From assembly GCF_014207355.1 (NCBI RefSeq), contig NZ_JACHEF010000003.1:471763-535762 (forward strand): a stretch of 64,000 nucleotides of DNA, given 5' to 3'. Made by a program: the position numbers and the translations under genes. Under the pieces are notes generated by a model. It saw only the letters and a program-made list of their open reading frames with translations. It ran no database searches and was not told where the DNA came from. Positions 31,129-40,646 of this stretch are shown piece after piece (position 1 is the stretch's first letter; every line of letters begins with the position of its first letter). The stretch comes from Mesorhizobium sangaii (GTDB lineage: Bacteria > Pseudomonadota > Alphaproteobacteria > Rhizobiales > Rhizobiaceae).

Positions 31129-31428
31129 ATGGTTGATTCGTTGCGTCAGTTCATGGTTCGGAAGATGTCTCCAGAAAAAGTCCGCGCATTCCCGATCGAT
31201 CGTCAAATGTTCTTGGTGAGAGAAGTCGCCGCCAAACTCGACCATCTGCATGGCGATACCGCCACTTCGTTCTGGAGGGCCAAGGCGTCGGAGTTGCTCG
31301 ATCTCGTTGTCGGATCCGGCAGAGACAAAATAGCGGCCAGCGATGAAGTGCGAAGGTTCTTCCTTGCGGTACAGCGGGAGATGTCGGCCAGAGAGGCCGC
31401 CGGGTCGACACCAGTTCTTTCCGCTTGA
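31129..31428 (+). CDS. DUF6074-like protein
   Basis: A protein of about 99 residues resembles the rhizobial DUF6074 family: FPIDRQMFLVREVAAKLDHL, then HGDTATSFWRAKASELLDLV and RRFFLAVQREM. The start is uncertain; ATGs at 31030, 31129 and 31153 are in frame and none has a good SD. The family match is from memory. It lies next to DUF982, another small rhizobial family. Confidence 0.6.
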   Translation: MVDSLRQFMVRKMSPEKVRAFPIDRQMFLVREVAAKLDHLHGDTATSFWRAKASELLDLVVGSGRDKIAASDEVRRFFLAVQREMSAREAAGSTPVLSA

Positions 31429-31652
31429 AGTCCGGGCCTTCCGGCAAGCAGGGCACGGGTAACTTGCTGCGCAGTTGCCCTGTTAGCAAATGGTAAACTA
31501 TCTCCGGGCGCGAGTTTTTTGCTCACCGAGCTTTCCTGGGCGCGTTGATTAGCCAACAAACAGCTTGTTTTGGAAGCCAATAGATCACTGCTCAAAAATG
31601 AACCGAACTTTTTAGGCCTTCGTTCATATATGCATGTTTTCTAATCTATTTC

Positions 31653-32882
31653 ATGACCCTCAGTTGCTTTACCCGAATTCGGCTCAGAGCGAACGGCTTA
31701 TGCCGGGGTACGAACGCAAACGTCGCCACCATCTTCGCCCTGACCTTGCCGATCGTCGTCGGTGCTGCAGGCTTCGGGGTGGAAACCTCCTACTGGTACT
31801 ACAACAGCCTGAGATTGCAGGCGACCGCCGACGCCGCTGCCTATGCCGGCGCGCTCGAACAGATCTCAGGTTCCGACAAGCCGACGATCGTCGCGGCCGC
31901 AACCCAGTCGGCCGCATCAAACGGGCTGGGCTCCGGCACGATCGTCGTCAATACGCCACCAGCATCCGGGCCGAACACGGCGAAGAAGGCGGTCGAGGTC
32001 ATCGTCGGCCAGAACCTCGACCGGATGTTCACCTCGCTCTTCACGCAGGGCCAGGTTCCCGAACAGGCGAGGGCGGTGGCCCTCATCACCAATGCTTCGA
32101 AGGCCTGCGTGCTCGCGCTCGATCCATCGGCATCGCAGGCGGCGCTGTTTTCCGGCAACACCAGCGTCAAGCTCATCGGCTGCTCGGTGATGGCCAATTC
32201 GATCGCCTCGGACGCCATCAAGCTTCAGGGCTCGGCTGCGCTCCAGGCCGATTGCCTGATAACGGCCGGCGGTGTCTCTCTCAGCAACCCCGTCACGACC
32301 GTGTGCGCGGCCCCGATCACCCAGGCTCTGCCCGCCGCCGATCCATTTGCCGACCTGCCGGCTCCGGCAGCCTCGAACCCTTGCCAGAACGCCAACAAGT
32401 CGACGCTAAAACCCGGAACCTACTGCAACGGGCTCAGCCTCAGCGGCACCGTTACGCTTCAGCCCGGCGTCTATGTCATCCAGAGTGGCGATCTCAAGGT
32501 GAATGCGAACGCCAACGTCTCCGGCGACGGCGTCACCATTTACCTCGCCGGCTCCTCGCGTGTGTCGATGAACGGCAACGCCAACGTCTCCCTGAGCGCC
32601 CCGACGTCCGGTACCTATTCCGGCGTGCTGATGTATGGTGACAGAACAAGTATAGGCGGACAGAGCACTTTCAACGGCACGGCGGCTTCGCTGCTGACGG
32701 GCGCGCTTTATTTCCCCAAGCAGCAGGTCAACTATCTCGGCAACTTCTCCGGCCAGAACGGATGCACCCAGGTCGTTGCGGACACGATCCAATGGTCCGG
32801 CAACTCAAGCATCAATCAGGATTGCACGAGCCTCGGAATGCGCGACATTCCGGCCACGCAGTCCGTGGCGCTGGTCGAGTAG
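31653..32882 (+). CDS. TadG-like pilus-associated protein (Tad N-terminal domain)
   Basis: The 409-residue protein has the TadG/Flp N-terminal signature: basic residues, then NVATIFALTLPIVVGAAGFG with the usual Glu soon after (VETSYWYYNSLRLQATADAA). A long extracellular part follows, with Gly/Asn-rich beta repeats (LKVNANANVSGDGVTIYLAG, SMNGNANVSLSAP) and several Cys. It is the first of three adjacent minor-pilin-like genes. No Tad ATPase, secretin or peptidase gene is in the window, so it may be an orphan set. No clear SD. Confidence 0.88.
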   Translation: MTLSCFTRIRLRANGLCRGTNANVATIFALTLPIVVGAAGFGVETSYWYYNSLRLQATADAAAYAGALEQISGSDKPTIVAAATQSAASNGLGSGTIVVNTPPASGPNTAKKAVEVIVGQNLDRMFTSLFTQGQVPEQARAVALITNASKACVLALDPSASQAALFSGNTSVKLIGCSVMANSIASDAIKLQGSAALQADCLITAGGVSLSNPVTTVCAAPITQALPAADPFADLPAPAASNPCQNANKSTLKPGTYCNGLSLSGTVTLQPGVYVIQSGDLKVNANANVSGDGVTIYLAGSSRVSMNGNANVSLSAPTSGTYSGVLMYGDRTSIGGQSTFNGTAASLLTGALYFPKQQVNYLGNFSGQNGCTQVVADTIQWSGNSSINQDCTSLGMRDIPATQSVALVE

Positions 32883-32887
32883 CCTCC

Positions 32888-33328
32888 ATGGAACGCCGAT
32901 CGATGCCGATGCTGCGCGATAAAGCCGGGGTTGCTGCGGTCGAGTTCGCGATGGTCCTGCCGTTCCTGTGTGTGGCGCTGCTCGGCATCGCCGATGGCTG
33001 GTCCTATATGACGAACTCGATGTCGATGCGCGCTGGCGTGAAGACCGCCGCGAACCTGGTCATGGGAGGATCGACCAATGATACGGCGACCCAGGCCGTT
33101 GCCATTTCGAGCTGGGAGAAGCGGCCCTCGGATGGCCAGGTCACGCTAAGCCGGATTTACATGTGCGGGACGACCGTGGTCGACGCTTCGGCCTTGTGCA
33201 GTGGGCCGAAGGTGCCATCGGTCTATGTTCAGATCCAGGCATCGGCCACCTGGGTGCCGCCCTTCACCTTCGGCGTTTTTTCCGGCTCCAGCGTCATCGG
33301 CCACTCGGAGGTTATCCGTGTCCGCTAG
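32888..33328 (+). CDS. TadE-like minor pseudopilin 1
   Basis: The 146-residue TadE-family protein has the N-terminal class III signal anchor RDKAGVAAVEFAMVLPFLCVALLGIADG, with the conserved Glu at the processed position (AAVEFA). The extracytoplasmic part contains two Cys (MCGTTVVDASALC). It begins 5 bp after tadG and overlaps the next tadE by 11 bp, so the three genes are one transcription unit. Confidence 0.9.
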   Translation: MERRSMPMLRDKAGVAAVEFAMVLPFLCVALLGIADGWSYMTNSMSMRAGVKTAANLVMGGSTNDTATQAVAISSWEKRPSDGQVTLSRIYMCGTTVVDASALCSGPKVPSVYVQIQASATWVPPFTFGVFSGSSVIGHSEVIRVR

Positions 33329-33722
33329 GGCAGGCGCATTCAGACGGGATCGATCGGGTGGCGCCGGGTTGGAATTCGCGCTGATCGCGCCCTTCCTCAT
33401 CACGCTGCTGTTCGGGATCTTCGCCTTCGGCTGGGCCATGAACTCGGTGTCGAGCGTTCGCTATACGTTGGAGACATCATCACGCTCGCTGCAGCTTCAG
33501 AACACGCTGACCCAGGCCGACATCCAATCCATCGCCACTCAGAAATTGCAGGCTCTGGGATTGAAGGATGTGAACGTCACGATCGCCATCGATCCGGTGA
33601 GCGGCGGCTTCCGCATGGCGCATCTGACCGCCACCTATGCCTTCGTCATCAACTTCCCCTACTTCAGCGATTTCCCGATCAACTACGCGACCACCGTTAC
33701 CGTGCCGCTGGTCGGCAGTTAG
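33318..33722 (+). CDS. TadE-like minor pseudopilin 2
   Basis: The 134-residue protein starts at GTG 33318, inside the previous gene, and has the TadE anchor SGGAGLEFALIAPFLITLLFG followed by IFAFGWAMNSVSSVRY. The C-terminus NYATTVTVPLVGS is nearly the same as the remnant at 21412-21480, so related copies exist elsewhere in this genome. The overlap argues for coupled translation. Confidence 0.88.
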   Translation: MSARAGAFRRDRSGGAGLEFALIAPFLITLLFGIFAFGWAMNSVSSVRYTLETSSRSLQLQNTLTQADIQSIATQKLQALGLKDVNVTIAIDPVSGGFRMAHLTATYAFVINFPYFSDFPINYATTVTVPLVGS

Positions 33723-33846
33723 GCGCGTGGTCTGCCTGGTATCGGCTTTTGGCAGCGGAAGTGACGCAAGCCGGGTACGATTCTCAGGGCTACTGGCCAA
33801 AGATCGGACAGGGAAAGGAGGTCATCCGTCAAATATTTGAAATTGC

Positions 33847-33921
33847 TGGTACGCCCAAGGGGAATCGAACCCCTGTTACCGCCGTGAAAGGGCGGTGTCC
33901 TAACCGCTAGACGATGGGCGC
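33847..33921 (-). tRNA. tRNA-Glu (anticodon TTC)
   Basis: On the minus strand it starts GCGCCCATCGTCTAGCGG and has the anticodon arm CCGCC-CTTTCAC-GGCGG, giving TTC. The T-arm GGTTCGATTCC is followed by an encoded CCA (33847-33849). Confidence 0.96.
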
Positions 33922-34097
33922 GCTCAGACGAAGCGGCTTATACTGGCGTTGTGCGCAACCGGCAACCCGTCAGGTGCCGTCTTGGACAACTTTTTTCCAG
34001 CTTTTCAAACAGGGATTTCGCCAAGACTGGCAAGGTTCCGGAGTGACGCCCGTCATGCCGAGTGGCGGCCTGCTGATCTAGGCGGAGCAGGAGAGGA

Positions 34098-35348
34098 CTA
34101 GCCGTCGCCGCCACCGCTGCGCCTACGGCAGCGCCAGTTCCAGTCGCGCTCGGGGCCGACGTCGACGTGGACGGATTCGGTGTGGCAGTAGGTGCCGACG
34201 CCACCGCGGCCGGGCATGCTTCTGATGTAGTTCGCCAGCTCCCATTTCGAAACGCCGGGGACCTGGATGTCGGCGGCGGCGCAATACATGTGCAGCGAAT
34301 TCTTGGCGCCGTTGGCGCGGCGGTTGCGGGCCGGATCGCGATAGCCTGATGTCACCATCATCTTGCGGCCGTAGTGGCCTTCGATCGTCTTCAGCACGCG
34401 GACCAGCGACGGCTTCAGGCAAGCCACATCGACGCTCTCGTTCTGCTTGAGCAAGCCGTTGGGCGCAAGCCGGGCCATGCCGGCAGCGGACGCGACCTGA
34501 TAGGAGCCGCCGATTGGACCCTCGTCCTCGTTGAGGTCGACGTCGCTCTCGTCATCGAGGCCGGATTTGCGCTTGATTTCGAACAGGGCTGTCTGGCGCA
34601 CGCCCGGCAGCGCATCGCTACCAGTGATGTGGCCGCTCTCGCCGCCGGTCGAGGCCAGTTGCAGCGGCTTTGCCGTGGAATCGGCCGAGGCCAGCGTGAT
34701 GATCGGTTTTGCCGCTGCTGGCGCCGGCTTGGCCTGCGCCGCAGGCTGCTCGCCCGACCTTGTGTTGATGAGCGGCGAAGGCGCGGCCGAGGCGGCCGTG
34801 GCGCCAAACATCGAGGCCAGGAAGCCTTTTTTCCTCGGCGCGTCGGCCTGCGGCATCTCGCCTGACGTCACGTAGACCGCATTGTCCATCACTGGCGCGG
34901 CAGCTGGCTTCGGCGCGTTCACGCCGGCATCGGCGGCGGCAATCTGCTGGGCAACCGCGTCGTTCTGCTGCGCCGTCTGCGCCGGCTGCTGCAGGGACTG
35001 CGGGGTTTGTCCCGTGATCGTCTCGGTGCCAGCCGGCGTGGTCAGCGGAAAGGCGGCCTGCGGCTTGGCCACCGGCACATAAGCGACCTTTTCGGGGAGG
35101 GCCGTATCGCTTGCCGTCATCACGGTCGTCTGCTCGGTCGTGGTCTGCGTCGAATCGACGACGGTGGTCGACTTGCCATTCGAGGCAGCGCTTATGTCCG
35201 ATGCGGTGGCATTGTAGCCGGGCATTCCAACCGACATCGTCGGGTCGCCGGCCGAGGTGCAGGAGGCCAGAAGCAGGGAGCAGAGCGCTGCCACGATGGC
35301 GCGGCGTTCTCCCTTTGCGAGGCTCCATCCTGCTGATTTCAAAGTCAA
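34098..35348 (-). CDS. Lipoprotein with C-terminal M15/DUF882 (YcbK-like) peptidase domain
   Basis: The 416-residue protein has a lipobox (LCSLLLASCTSAG), a long Ala/Pro/Thr/Gln-rich linker and a C-terminal Zn-peptidase domain. MVTSGYRDPARNRRANGAKN and SLHMYCAAADIQVPG (SxHxxxxAxD) plus SVHVDVGPERDW supply His-Asp-His. Such domains hydrolyse peptidoglycan cross-links (D,D- or L,D-type). TTG at 35348 has GAGGGGGA just upstream and gives a proper lipoprotein signal; the alternative ATG at 35405 lengthens it. The linker suggests reach across the periplasm. Confidence 0.85.
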   Translation of the reverse strand: MTLKSAGWSLAKGERRAIVAALCSLLLASCTSAGDPTMSVGMPGYNATASDISAASNGKSTTVVDSTQTTTEQTTVMTASDTALPEKVAYVPVAKPQAAFPLTTPAGTETITGQTPQSLQQPAQTAQQNDAVAQQIAAADAGVNAPKPAAAPVMDNAVYVTSGEMPQADAPRKKGFLASMFGATAASAAPSPLINTRSGEQPAAQAKPAPAAAKPIITLASADSTAKPLQLASTGGESGHITGSDALPGVRQTALFEIKRKSGLDDESDVDLNEDEGPIGGSYQVASAAGMARLAPNGLLKQNESVDVACLKPSLVRVLKTIEGHYGRKMMVTSGYRDPARNRRANGAKNSLHMYCAAADIQVPGVSKWELANYIRSMPGRGGVGTYCHTESVHVDVGPERDWNWRCRRRSGGGDG

Positions 35349-35561
35349 ATTCCCCCTCGATGTCCGGTCGGTATGTCCTTGGCGCGGCCCTGATATCGGT
35401 GCCAAGTGACCGTTGTCTCCGATCCGGAAACGAGACCTGTGTCAAATCCGCAAGCCTGGAAGTATTTTTGCAGTTATTGCCGAATTACGGCCGCGCGGTG
35501 GTTGACGACACCATTTCGCCCGCTTTTACCGGCCCGTCAACTCACCAGACATTACAGTCCG

Positions 35562-37397
35562 TTACACACGCACTTTCACATAGGTGCCGGGGGCATCGCC
35601 CAAGGTTTTCATATGCTTGCCGGGTTTGCGGGCCGGCACGCGGGTGTTCTCCTTGGCCTCTATCCAGCTTTGCCAGTGCGGCCACCACGATCCGGGATGG
35701 TCGGTGGCCTTGGCTATCCACTCGCCGAAATCACCGGTCGGCGTCCCACCGGTCCAGTACTCGTACTTGTTGGATGCCGGCGGATTAACGACCCCGGCGA
35801 TATGGCCCGATCCCGCCATCACGTATTCGACCTTGCCGCCGAAATATTTCGAGCCGAGGAACACCGAAAGCGCCGGCGCGATGTGATCTTCCTTGGAGGC
35901 GAGGTTGTAGATCGGGATGGTGATATCGCCGAGCGAGACCGTGTGGCCCGCCAGTTCCATCATGCCTTGCGAGAGGTTGTTCTCGAGGTAGCAGTTACGC
36001 AGGTAGAACGAATGATTGGCCGCGCCCATGCGCGTCGAATCGGCATTCCAGTAAAGCAGGTCGAAGGGCAGGGGATCCTTGCCGCGCATGTAGTTGTTGA
36101 CGACATAGGGCCAGATCAGGTCGCCTGAACGCAGCATGTTGAAGGCGGTCGCCATCTTGGTGCCGTCGAGGTAGCCCTTTTCGCTCATCGATTTTTCTAC
36201 CGCCGCGACCTGCTCTTCGTCGACGAACACTTTCAGGTCGCCTGCATAGGTGAAGTCGACCTGCGTGGTGAAGAAGGTGGCCGACTTAATGCGGTCGTCG
36301 CCTTCCCGCGCCATCAGCGCCAGTGCCGCCGCCAAAAGCGTGCCGCCGACGCAATAGCCGATCGCGTTGACATCCCGTTCGCCGGTGGCCTTCTCGACCA
36401 TGTCGAGGCCGTATTGCAGGCCCTCGCGGATATAGGCTTCCCAACCCTTGGTGCCGTGGCGCTCGTCGGGATTGATCCAGGAGATGACGAAGACGGTGTG
36501 GCCCTGTTCGATCGCCCAGCGGATGAAGGATTTCTGCGGGTTGAGGTCAAGGATGTAGAACTTGTTGATCCATGGTGGGCAGATCAGCAGCGGTCGCTTG
36601 AGCACAGTTTCGGTCGTCGGATCGTACTGGATGATCTCCGCGACATCGCTGCGGCCAACCACCTTGCCAGGAGTGGTGGCGATGTTCCTGCCGATCTCGA
36701 AGGGCGAGTAGTCGGCCTGGCGCAGCTTCAGGTCGCCCTTGCCGGCGGCGATGTCCTCGGCCAGCATCTTCATGCCGCGCACCAGGTTCTCGCCGTTCGA
36801 GGCGACGGTTTCGCGAAACAGTTCCGGGTTGGTCAGGATGAAATTCGACGGCGAGATGGCGTTGGCCACCTGCTTGACGTAGAAGCCGGCCTTGTGGCGG
36901 GTGTGCTCGTCCAGACCATCGGCGTGCTCGACCAGGTCGGCCGCCCAGCGCGAGGTGACGAGATAGGCCTGCTTGAGAAAATCGAAGAAGGCGTTGCGGC
37001 CCCACTCGGGATCGAGGAAGCGCTTGTCGCCACGTTCCGGCTTCACTGCATCTTCGGTGGCTTCCGCGGCGTTGCTTGTGCGCTGAATGGCGTTGGCCCA
37101 GACGGTCATGTAGCCGGAGAACAGCCGCGTCTGCGCTTCCAGCGCGCGCTGCGGATCGGAGAGCCAGTATTCGCTGAGCTTGGAGAAGGTCTTCACCATG
37201 TCGACGACAGGCTCGGCGACGTGATCGCGCACATCGCCTTTTTCGCGCGGCTCGGCCCACGCAGAGGCCGCTTTGCCGGCTTGCTCGATCATGCGCGCCA
37301 TGTTCAGGGCGAAGCGTTCCGGGTCCTTCACCAGATATTGCTCGACGGTCGAAGGCTCGTCATCTTCCGCTTTGCCCGAATCGGGTGTCTTGGACAT
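35562..37397 (-). CDS. phaC: Class I poly(3-hydroxybutyrate) synthase
   Basis: The 611-residue synthase polymerises 3-hydroxybutyryl-CoA on PHB granules. The lipase-like box GYCVGG has the catalytic Cys at residue 349; the Asp is in NLASKEDHIAP and the His in MAGSGHIAGVVNPPA. The PhaC N-terminal domain (NPELFRETVASNGENLVRGM) is intact, and the length is normal for class I. ATG 37397 is preceded by GGAGG at a somewhat long spacing. No phaA, phaB or phaR is in the window. Confidence 0.95.
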   Translation of the reverse strand: MSKTPDSGKAEDDEPSTVEQYLVKDPERFALNMARMIEQAGKAASAWAEPREKGDVRDHVAEPVVDMVKTFSKLSEYWLSDPQRALEAQTRLFSGYMTVWANAIQRTSNAAEATEDAVKPERGDKRFLDPEWGRNAFFDFLKQAYLVTSRWAADLVEHADGLDEHTRHKAGFYVKQVANAISPSNFILTNPELFRETVASNGENLVRGMKMLAEDIAAGKGDLKLRQADYSPFEIGRNIATTPGKVVGRSDVAEIIQYDPTTETVLKRPLLICPPWINKFYILDLNPQKSFIRWAIEQGHTVFVISWINPDERHGTKGWEAYIREGLQYGLDMVEKATGERDVNAIGYCVGGTLLAAALALMAREGDDRIKSATFFTTQVDFTYAGDLKVFVDEEQVAAVEKSMSEKGYLDGTKMATAFNMLRSGDLIWPYVVNNYMRGKDPLPFDLLYWNADSTRMGAANHSFYLRNCYLENNLSQGMMELAGHTVSLGDITIPIYNLASKEDHIAPALSVFLGSKYFGGKVEYVMAGSGHIAGVVNPPASNKYEYWTGGTPTGDFGEWIAKATDHPGSWWPHWQSWIEAKENTRVPARKPGKHMKTLGDAPGTYVKVRV

Positions 37398-37495
37398 GGT
37401 TCGCGGGGTTCCTCCCGAGGCGTTTTCTTGACATATTAACATGGGACATCCGACGGGGTCCAATCTCGCTCTACCGCGGCTGCCAAGGAAACAAT

Positions 37496-37873
37496 ATGAC
37501 GATTAACATTGGCGAGACTGTTTTTTTTGGTGCTGGACGTTTTTGCTGCATTGGGGCGGCAATCGTCCTCCTGGGGATTGCCGGCTGCTCGAGCACCAGC
37601 GGCCCGGCGCCTGTCACGGGAGCCAAGGATACCGGCACCTTTCCGAACCTGAACATCAAGCCGCAGGTGGCGGCGCCTCAGTTCACCGATGCCGAGAAGA
37701 ACGCCAAGCTTGCGCAATTGAAGGCGGATGAGAGCGCGCAGGCGGCAAAAAACGGCAAGCCCGACGTGGCCGACCAGGCGGCGCTCACGGAGCTTGCCAA
37801 AAAGCATGGCGACGAAACGCTGAAGCAGATCGAAGGCAAATGCGACCCTGCCCTCGACCCTACCTGCAAATAA
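37496..37873 (+). CDS. Small lipoprotein
   Basis: The 125-residue protein has a signal ending in the lipobox LLGIAGCSS. A charged helical region rich in Ala/Lys/Asp follows (FTDAEKNAKLAQLKADES). It ends KCDPALDPTCK with two Cys that may form a disulfide. It is divergent from phaC and 58 bp upstream of the aminotransferase. No family is named; function is unknown. Confidence 0.7.
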   Translation: MTINIGETVFFGAGRFCCIGAAIVLLGIAGCSSTSGPAPVTGAKDTGTFPNLNIKPQVAAPQFTDAEKNAKLAQLKADESAQAAKNGKPDVADQAALTELAKKHGDETLKQIEGKCDPALDPTCK

Positions 37874-37931
37874 GTATATAGCGCGCGCCCAAAGCCCTTC
37901 GATATCTGGCCCCTTTCTGTCTGGAACTGCC

Positions 37932-39149
37932 ATGGAAGAATTTCACAAGGTTCGCCGGCTTCCGCCCTACGTCTTCGAGCAGGTCAACCGGCTCAAGGCC
38001 AGCGCCCGTTCGCGCGGCGCCGACATCATCGACCTCGGCATGGGCAATCCGGATCTGCCGACACCCAAGGCCATCGTCGACAAATTGTGCGAGGTCGTGC
38101 GCGATCCGCGTACGCATCGCTATTCCTCGTCGCGCGGCATTCCGGGCCTGCGCCGCGCCCAGGCCGCGTACTATGGCAGGCGCTTCGGCGTGAAGCTCAA
38201 CCCCGACACGCAGGTGGTGGCGACGCTCGGCTCGAAAGAGGGCTTTGCCAACATGGCGCAGGCGATCACTGCGCCTGGCGACGTGATCCTGTGCCCCAAT
38301 CCGACCTATCCGATCCACGCCTTCGGCTTCATCATGTCGGGCGGCGTCATCCGCTCCCTGCAGGTCGAGCCGGACGATGGCTTCATTCCGGCGCTCGAGC
38401 GCGGCGTGCGTCACTCGATCCCGAAGCCGCTGGCGCTGATCCTCAACTATCCGTCGAACCCGACGGCACTGGTCGCTTCGCTTGATTTCTACAAGGATGT
38501 TGTCGCTTTCGCCAAGAAGAACGACATCATCATCCTGTCCGACCTTGCCTATTCGGAGATCTATTTCGACGGCAATCCGCCGCCCTCGGTGCTGCAGGTG
38601 CCGGGCGCCATCGACGTCTGCGTCGAGTTCACCTCGATGTCGAAGACCTTCTCCATGCCCGGCTGGCGCATGGGCTTTGCGGTCGGCAACGAGCGGCTGA
38701 TCTCGGCGCTGACCCGAGTGAAGTCCTATCTCGACTACGGCGCCTTCACGCCGATCCAGGTGGCGGCGGCACATGCGCTCAACGGCGACGGCGCCGACAT
38801 AGCCGAAGTGCGCGACATCTACCACAAGCGCCGCGACGTGATGGTCGACGCCTTCGGCCGCGCCGGCTGGACCATTCCGGCACCAGCGGCATCGATGTTT
38901 GCCTGGGCTCCGATCCCGGAGCCGTTCCGTCATCTCGGCTCGCTCGAATTCTCCAAGCTGCTTATCGAACACGCCGACGTGGCGGTGGCGCCCGGTGTCG
39001 GCTTCGGCGAACATGGCGATGATTTCGTGCGCGTGGCGCTGGTCGAGAATGAGCACCGGATCCGGCAGGCGGCGCGCAACATCAAGCGCTTCCTGTCGGC
39101 CAGCGCCAAGCAACCCAACAATGTGGTGCCGCTTTCCGCTCACCGGTAA
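37932..39149 (+). CDS. Class I/II PLP aminotransferase (AlaC / LL-DAP aminotransferase-like)
   Basis: The 405-residue fold-type I aminotransferase has its PLP Lys at 238 in TSMSKTFSMPGWRMGF. The substrate and phosphate loops NYPSNPTAL and SDLAYSEIYFDG and the N-terminal HKVRRLPPYVFEQVNRLKA are characteristic of the AlaC/YfdZ group, often labelled LL-diaminopimelate aminotransferase. It lies 47 bp upstream of hom, consistent with aspartate-family amino acid metabolism. Specificity for alanine, glutamate or diaminopimelate cannot be decided. Confidence 0.9.
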   Translation: MEEFHKVRRLPPYVFEQVNRLKASARSRGADIIDLGMGNPDLPTPKAIVDKLCEVVRDPRTHRYSSSRGIPGLRRAQAAYYGRRFGVKLNPDTQVVATLGSKEGFANMAQAITAPGDVILCPNPTYPIHAFGFIMSGGVIRSLQVEPDDGFIPALERGVRHSIPKPLALILNYPSNPTALVASLDFYKDVVAFAKKNDIIILSDLAYSEIYFDGNPPPSVLQVPGAIDVCVEFTSMSKTFSMPGWRMGFAVGNERLISALTRVKSYLDYGAFTPIQVAAAHALNGDGADIAEVRDIYHKRRDVMVDAFGRAGWTIPAPAASMFAWAPIPEPFRHLGSLEFSKLLIEHADVAVAPGVGFGEHGDDFVRVALVENEHRIRQAARNIKRFLSASAKQPNNVVPLSAHR

Positions 39150-39196
39150 AGTTTGCCGCAGACAATTTCGATCTGACTTGAGGGACGTCGCCGGCC

Positions 39197-40510
39197 ATGG
39201 CTGAAGCATTGCGTGTTGGAATTGCCGGTCTTGGCACGGTTGGCGCGTCTGTGGCGCGCGTGCTGCGCGACAAGGCGGCGGAACTGACCCGGCAATGCGG
39301 GCGCGACATCGTTGTCACCGCGGTTTCGGCGCGTGACCAGAAACGCGATCGCGGCATCGATGTCAGCTCGGCAAAGTGGTTCGACGATCCGGTCAAGATG
39401 GCGCAGACAGCCGATATCGACGTGTTCGTAGAACTGATCGGCGGCGACGAGGGGCCGGCGCGGTCGTCGGTGAAGGCGGCACTCGAAGCCAGCCATCATG
39501 TCGTCACCGCCAACAAGGCGCTGCTGGCCAAGCATGGCGTGGCGCTGGCCGAGATCGCCGAGAAGCGCGGCGTGCTCCTCAACTACGAGGCGGCGGTGGC
39601 GGGCGGCATTCCCGTCATCAAGACCATGCGCGAGGCGATGGCCGGCAATTCGGTCACCCGTGTGTTCGGCATCCTCAATGGCACCTGCAACTACATCCTG
39701 ACCCGCATGGAGGCGGAGGGCATCTCGTTCGATGCCTGCCTGAAGGACGCCCAGCGGCTCGGCTATGCCGAGGCCGATCCGACCTTCGACATCGAGGGCC
39801 ACGACACCGCGCACAAGCTGTCGATCCTGACCAGCCTCGCCTTCGGCACGAAAATCGCCGCCAACGACATCTATATGGAAGGCATTTCCAACATCACCCA
39901 GGCCGATATCCGTGCGGCCGGCGATCTCGGCTACCGGATCAAGCTGCTGGGCGTTGCCCAACTCACCGACAGCGGCATCGAGCAGCGCGTGCACCCGACC
40001 ATGGTGCCGACCGCCTCGGTCATCGCACAGGTGCACGGCGTCACCAATGCGGTGGCGATCGAGACCGACATATTGGGCGAACTGCTGCTTTCCGGTCCCG
40101 GCGCCGGCGGCAACGCCACCGCCTCGGCGGTGATCGGCGACATTGCCGACATCGCCAAGAGCCGGCCCGGCTTCCAGCACGGTCCGGTCTTCGGCCGGCC
40201 AGCGAAGGAACTGAAACCCTACAAGAAGGCGCAGATGCGCAGCCATGCCGGCGGCTACTTCATCCGGCTGACCGTGCATGACCGCATCGGCGTCTTTGCC
40301 GCGATCGCCAAGCGCATGGCCGACAACGACATTTCGCTGGAATCGATCGTCCAGCACGCGGTCAACGGCGAGGCGGCGGAGCAGAAGACGGTGATCCTGG
40401 TGACGCACGAGACGACCGAGGCCGCCGTGCGCAAGGCCGTCGACGGCATCACCAAGGATGGCCATCTGACCGACAAGCCGCAGGTCATCCGCATCGAGCG
40501 GGCAGGGTAG
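39197..40510 (+). CDS. hom: Homoserine dehydrogenase
   Basis: The 437-residue enzyme reduces aspartate semialdehyde to homoserine, feeding threonine and methionine synthesis. It has an N-terminal Rossmann motif (GIAGLGTVGASVARVL), the catalytic core FGILNGTCNYILTRME and GYAEADPTFDIEGHDTAHKL, and a C-terminal ACT regulatory domain (FIRLTVHDRIGVFAAIAKRM). It is in the same orientation as the preceding aminotransferase. The length is typical of the monofunctional form. Confidence 0.97.
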   Translation: MAEALRVGIAGLGTVGASVARVLRDKAAELTRQCGRDIVVTAVSARDQKRDRGIDVSSAKWFDDPVKMAQTADIDVFVELIGGDEGPARSSVKAALEASHHVVTANKALLAKHGVALAEIAEKRGVLLNYEAAVAGGIPVIKTMREAMAGNSVTRVFGILNGTCNYILTRMEAEGISFDACLKDAQRLGYAEADPTFDIEGHDTAHKLSILTSLAFGTKIAANDIYMEGISNITQADIRAAGDLGYRIKLLGVAQLTDSGIEQRVHPTMVPTASVIAQVHGVTNAVAIETDILGELLLSGPGAGGNATASAVIGDIADIAKSRPGFQHGPVFGRPAKELKPYKKAQMRSHAGGYFIRLTVHDRIGVFAAIAKRMADNDISLESIVQHAVNGEAAEQKTVILVTHETTEAAVRKAVDGITKDGHLTDKPQVIRIERAG

Positions 40511-40646
40511 CTTCCCATCTTCTGGTCGCCGCGGGACAGGAATCCCGCCGGCATTGTGCGTCGATCCGATGGCAAGCCGCCCCGATCGACCGGAACGAAT
40601 TCGCCTTGGCGCCGTTCTCTTGGTCAGCAACCAAAGGAACCGCTTC

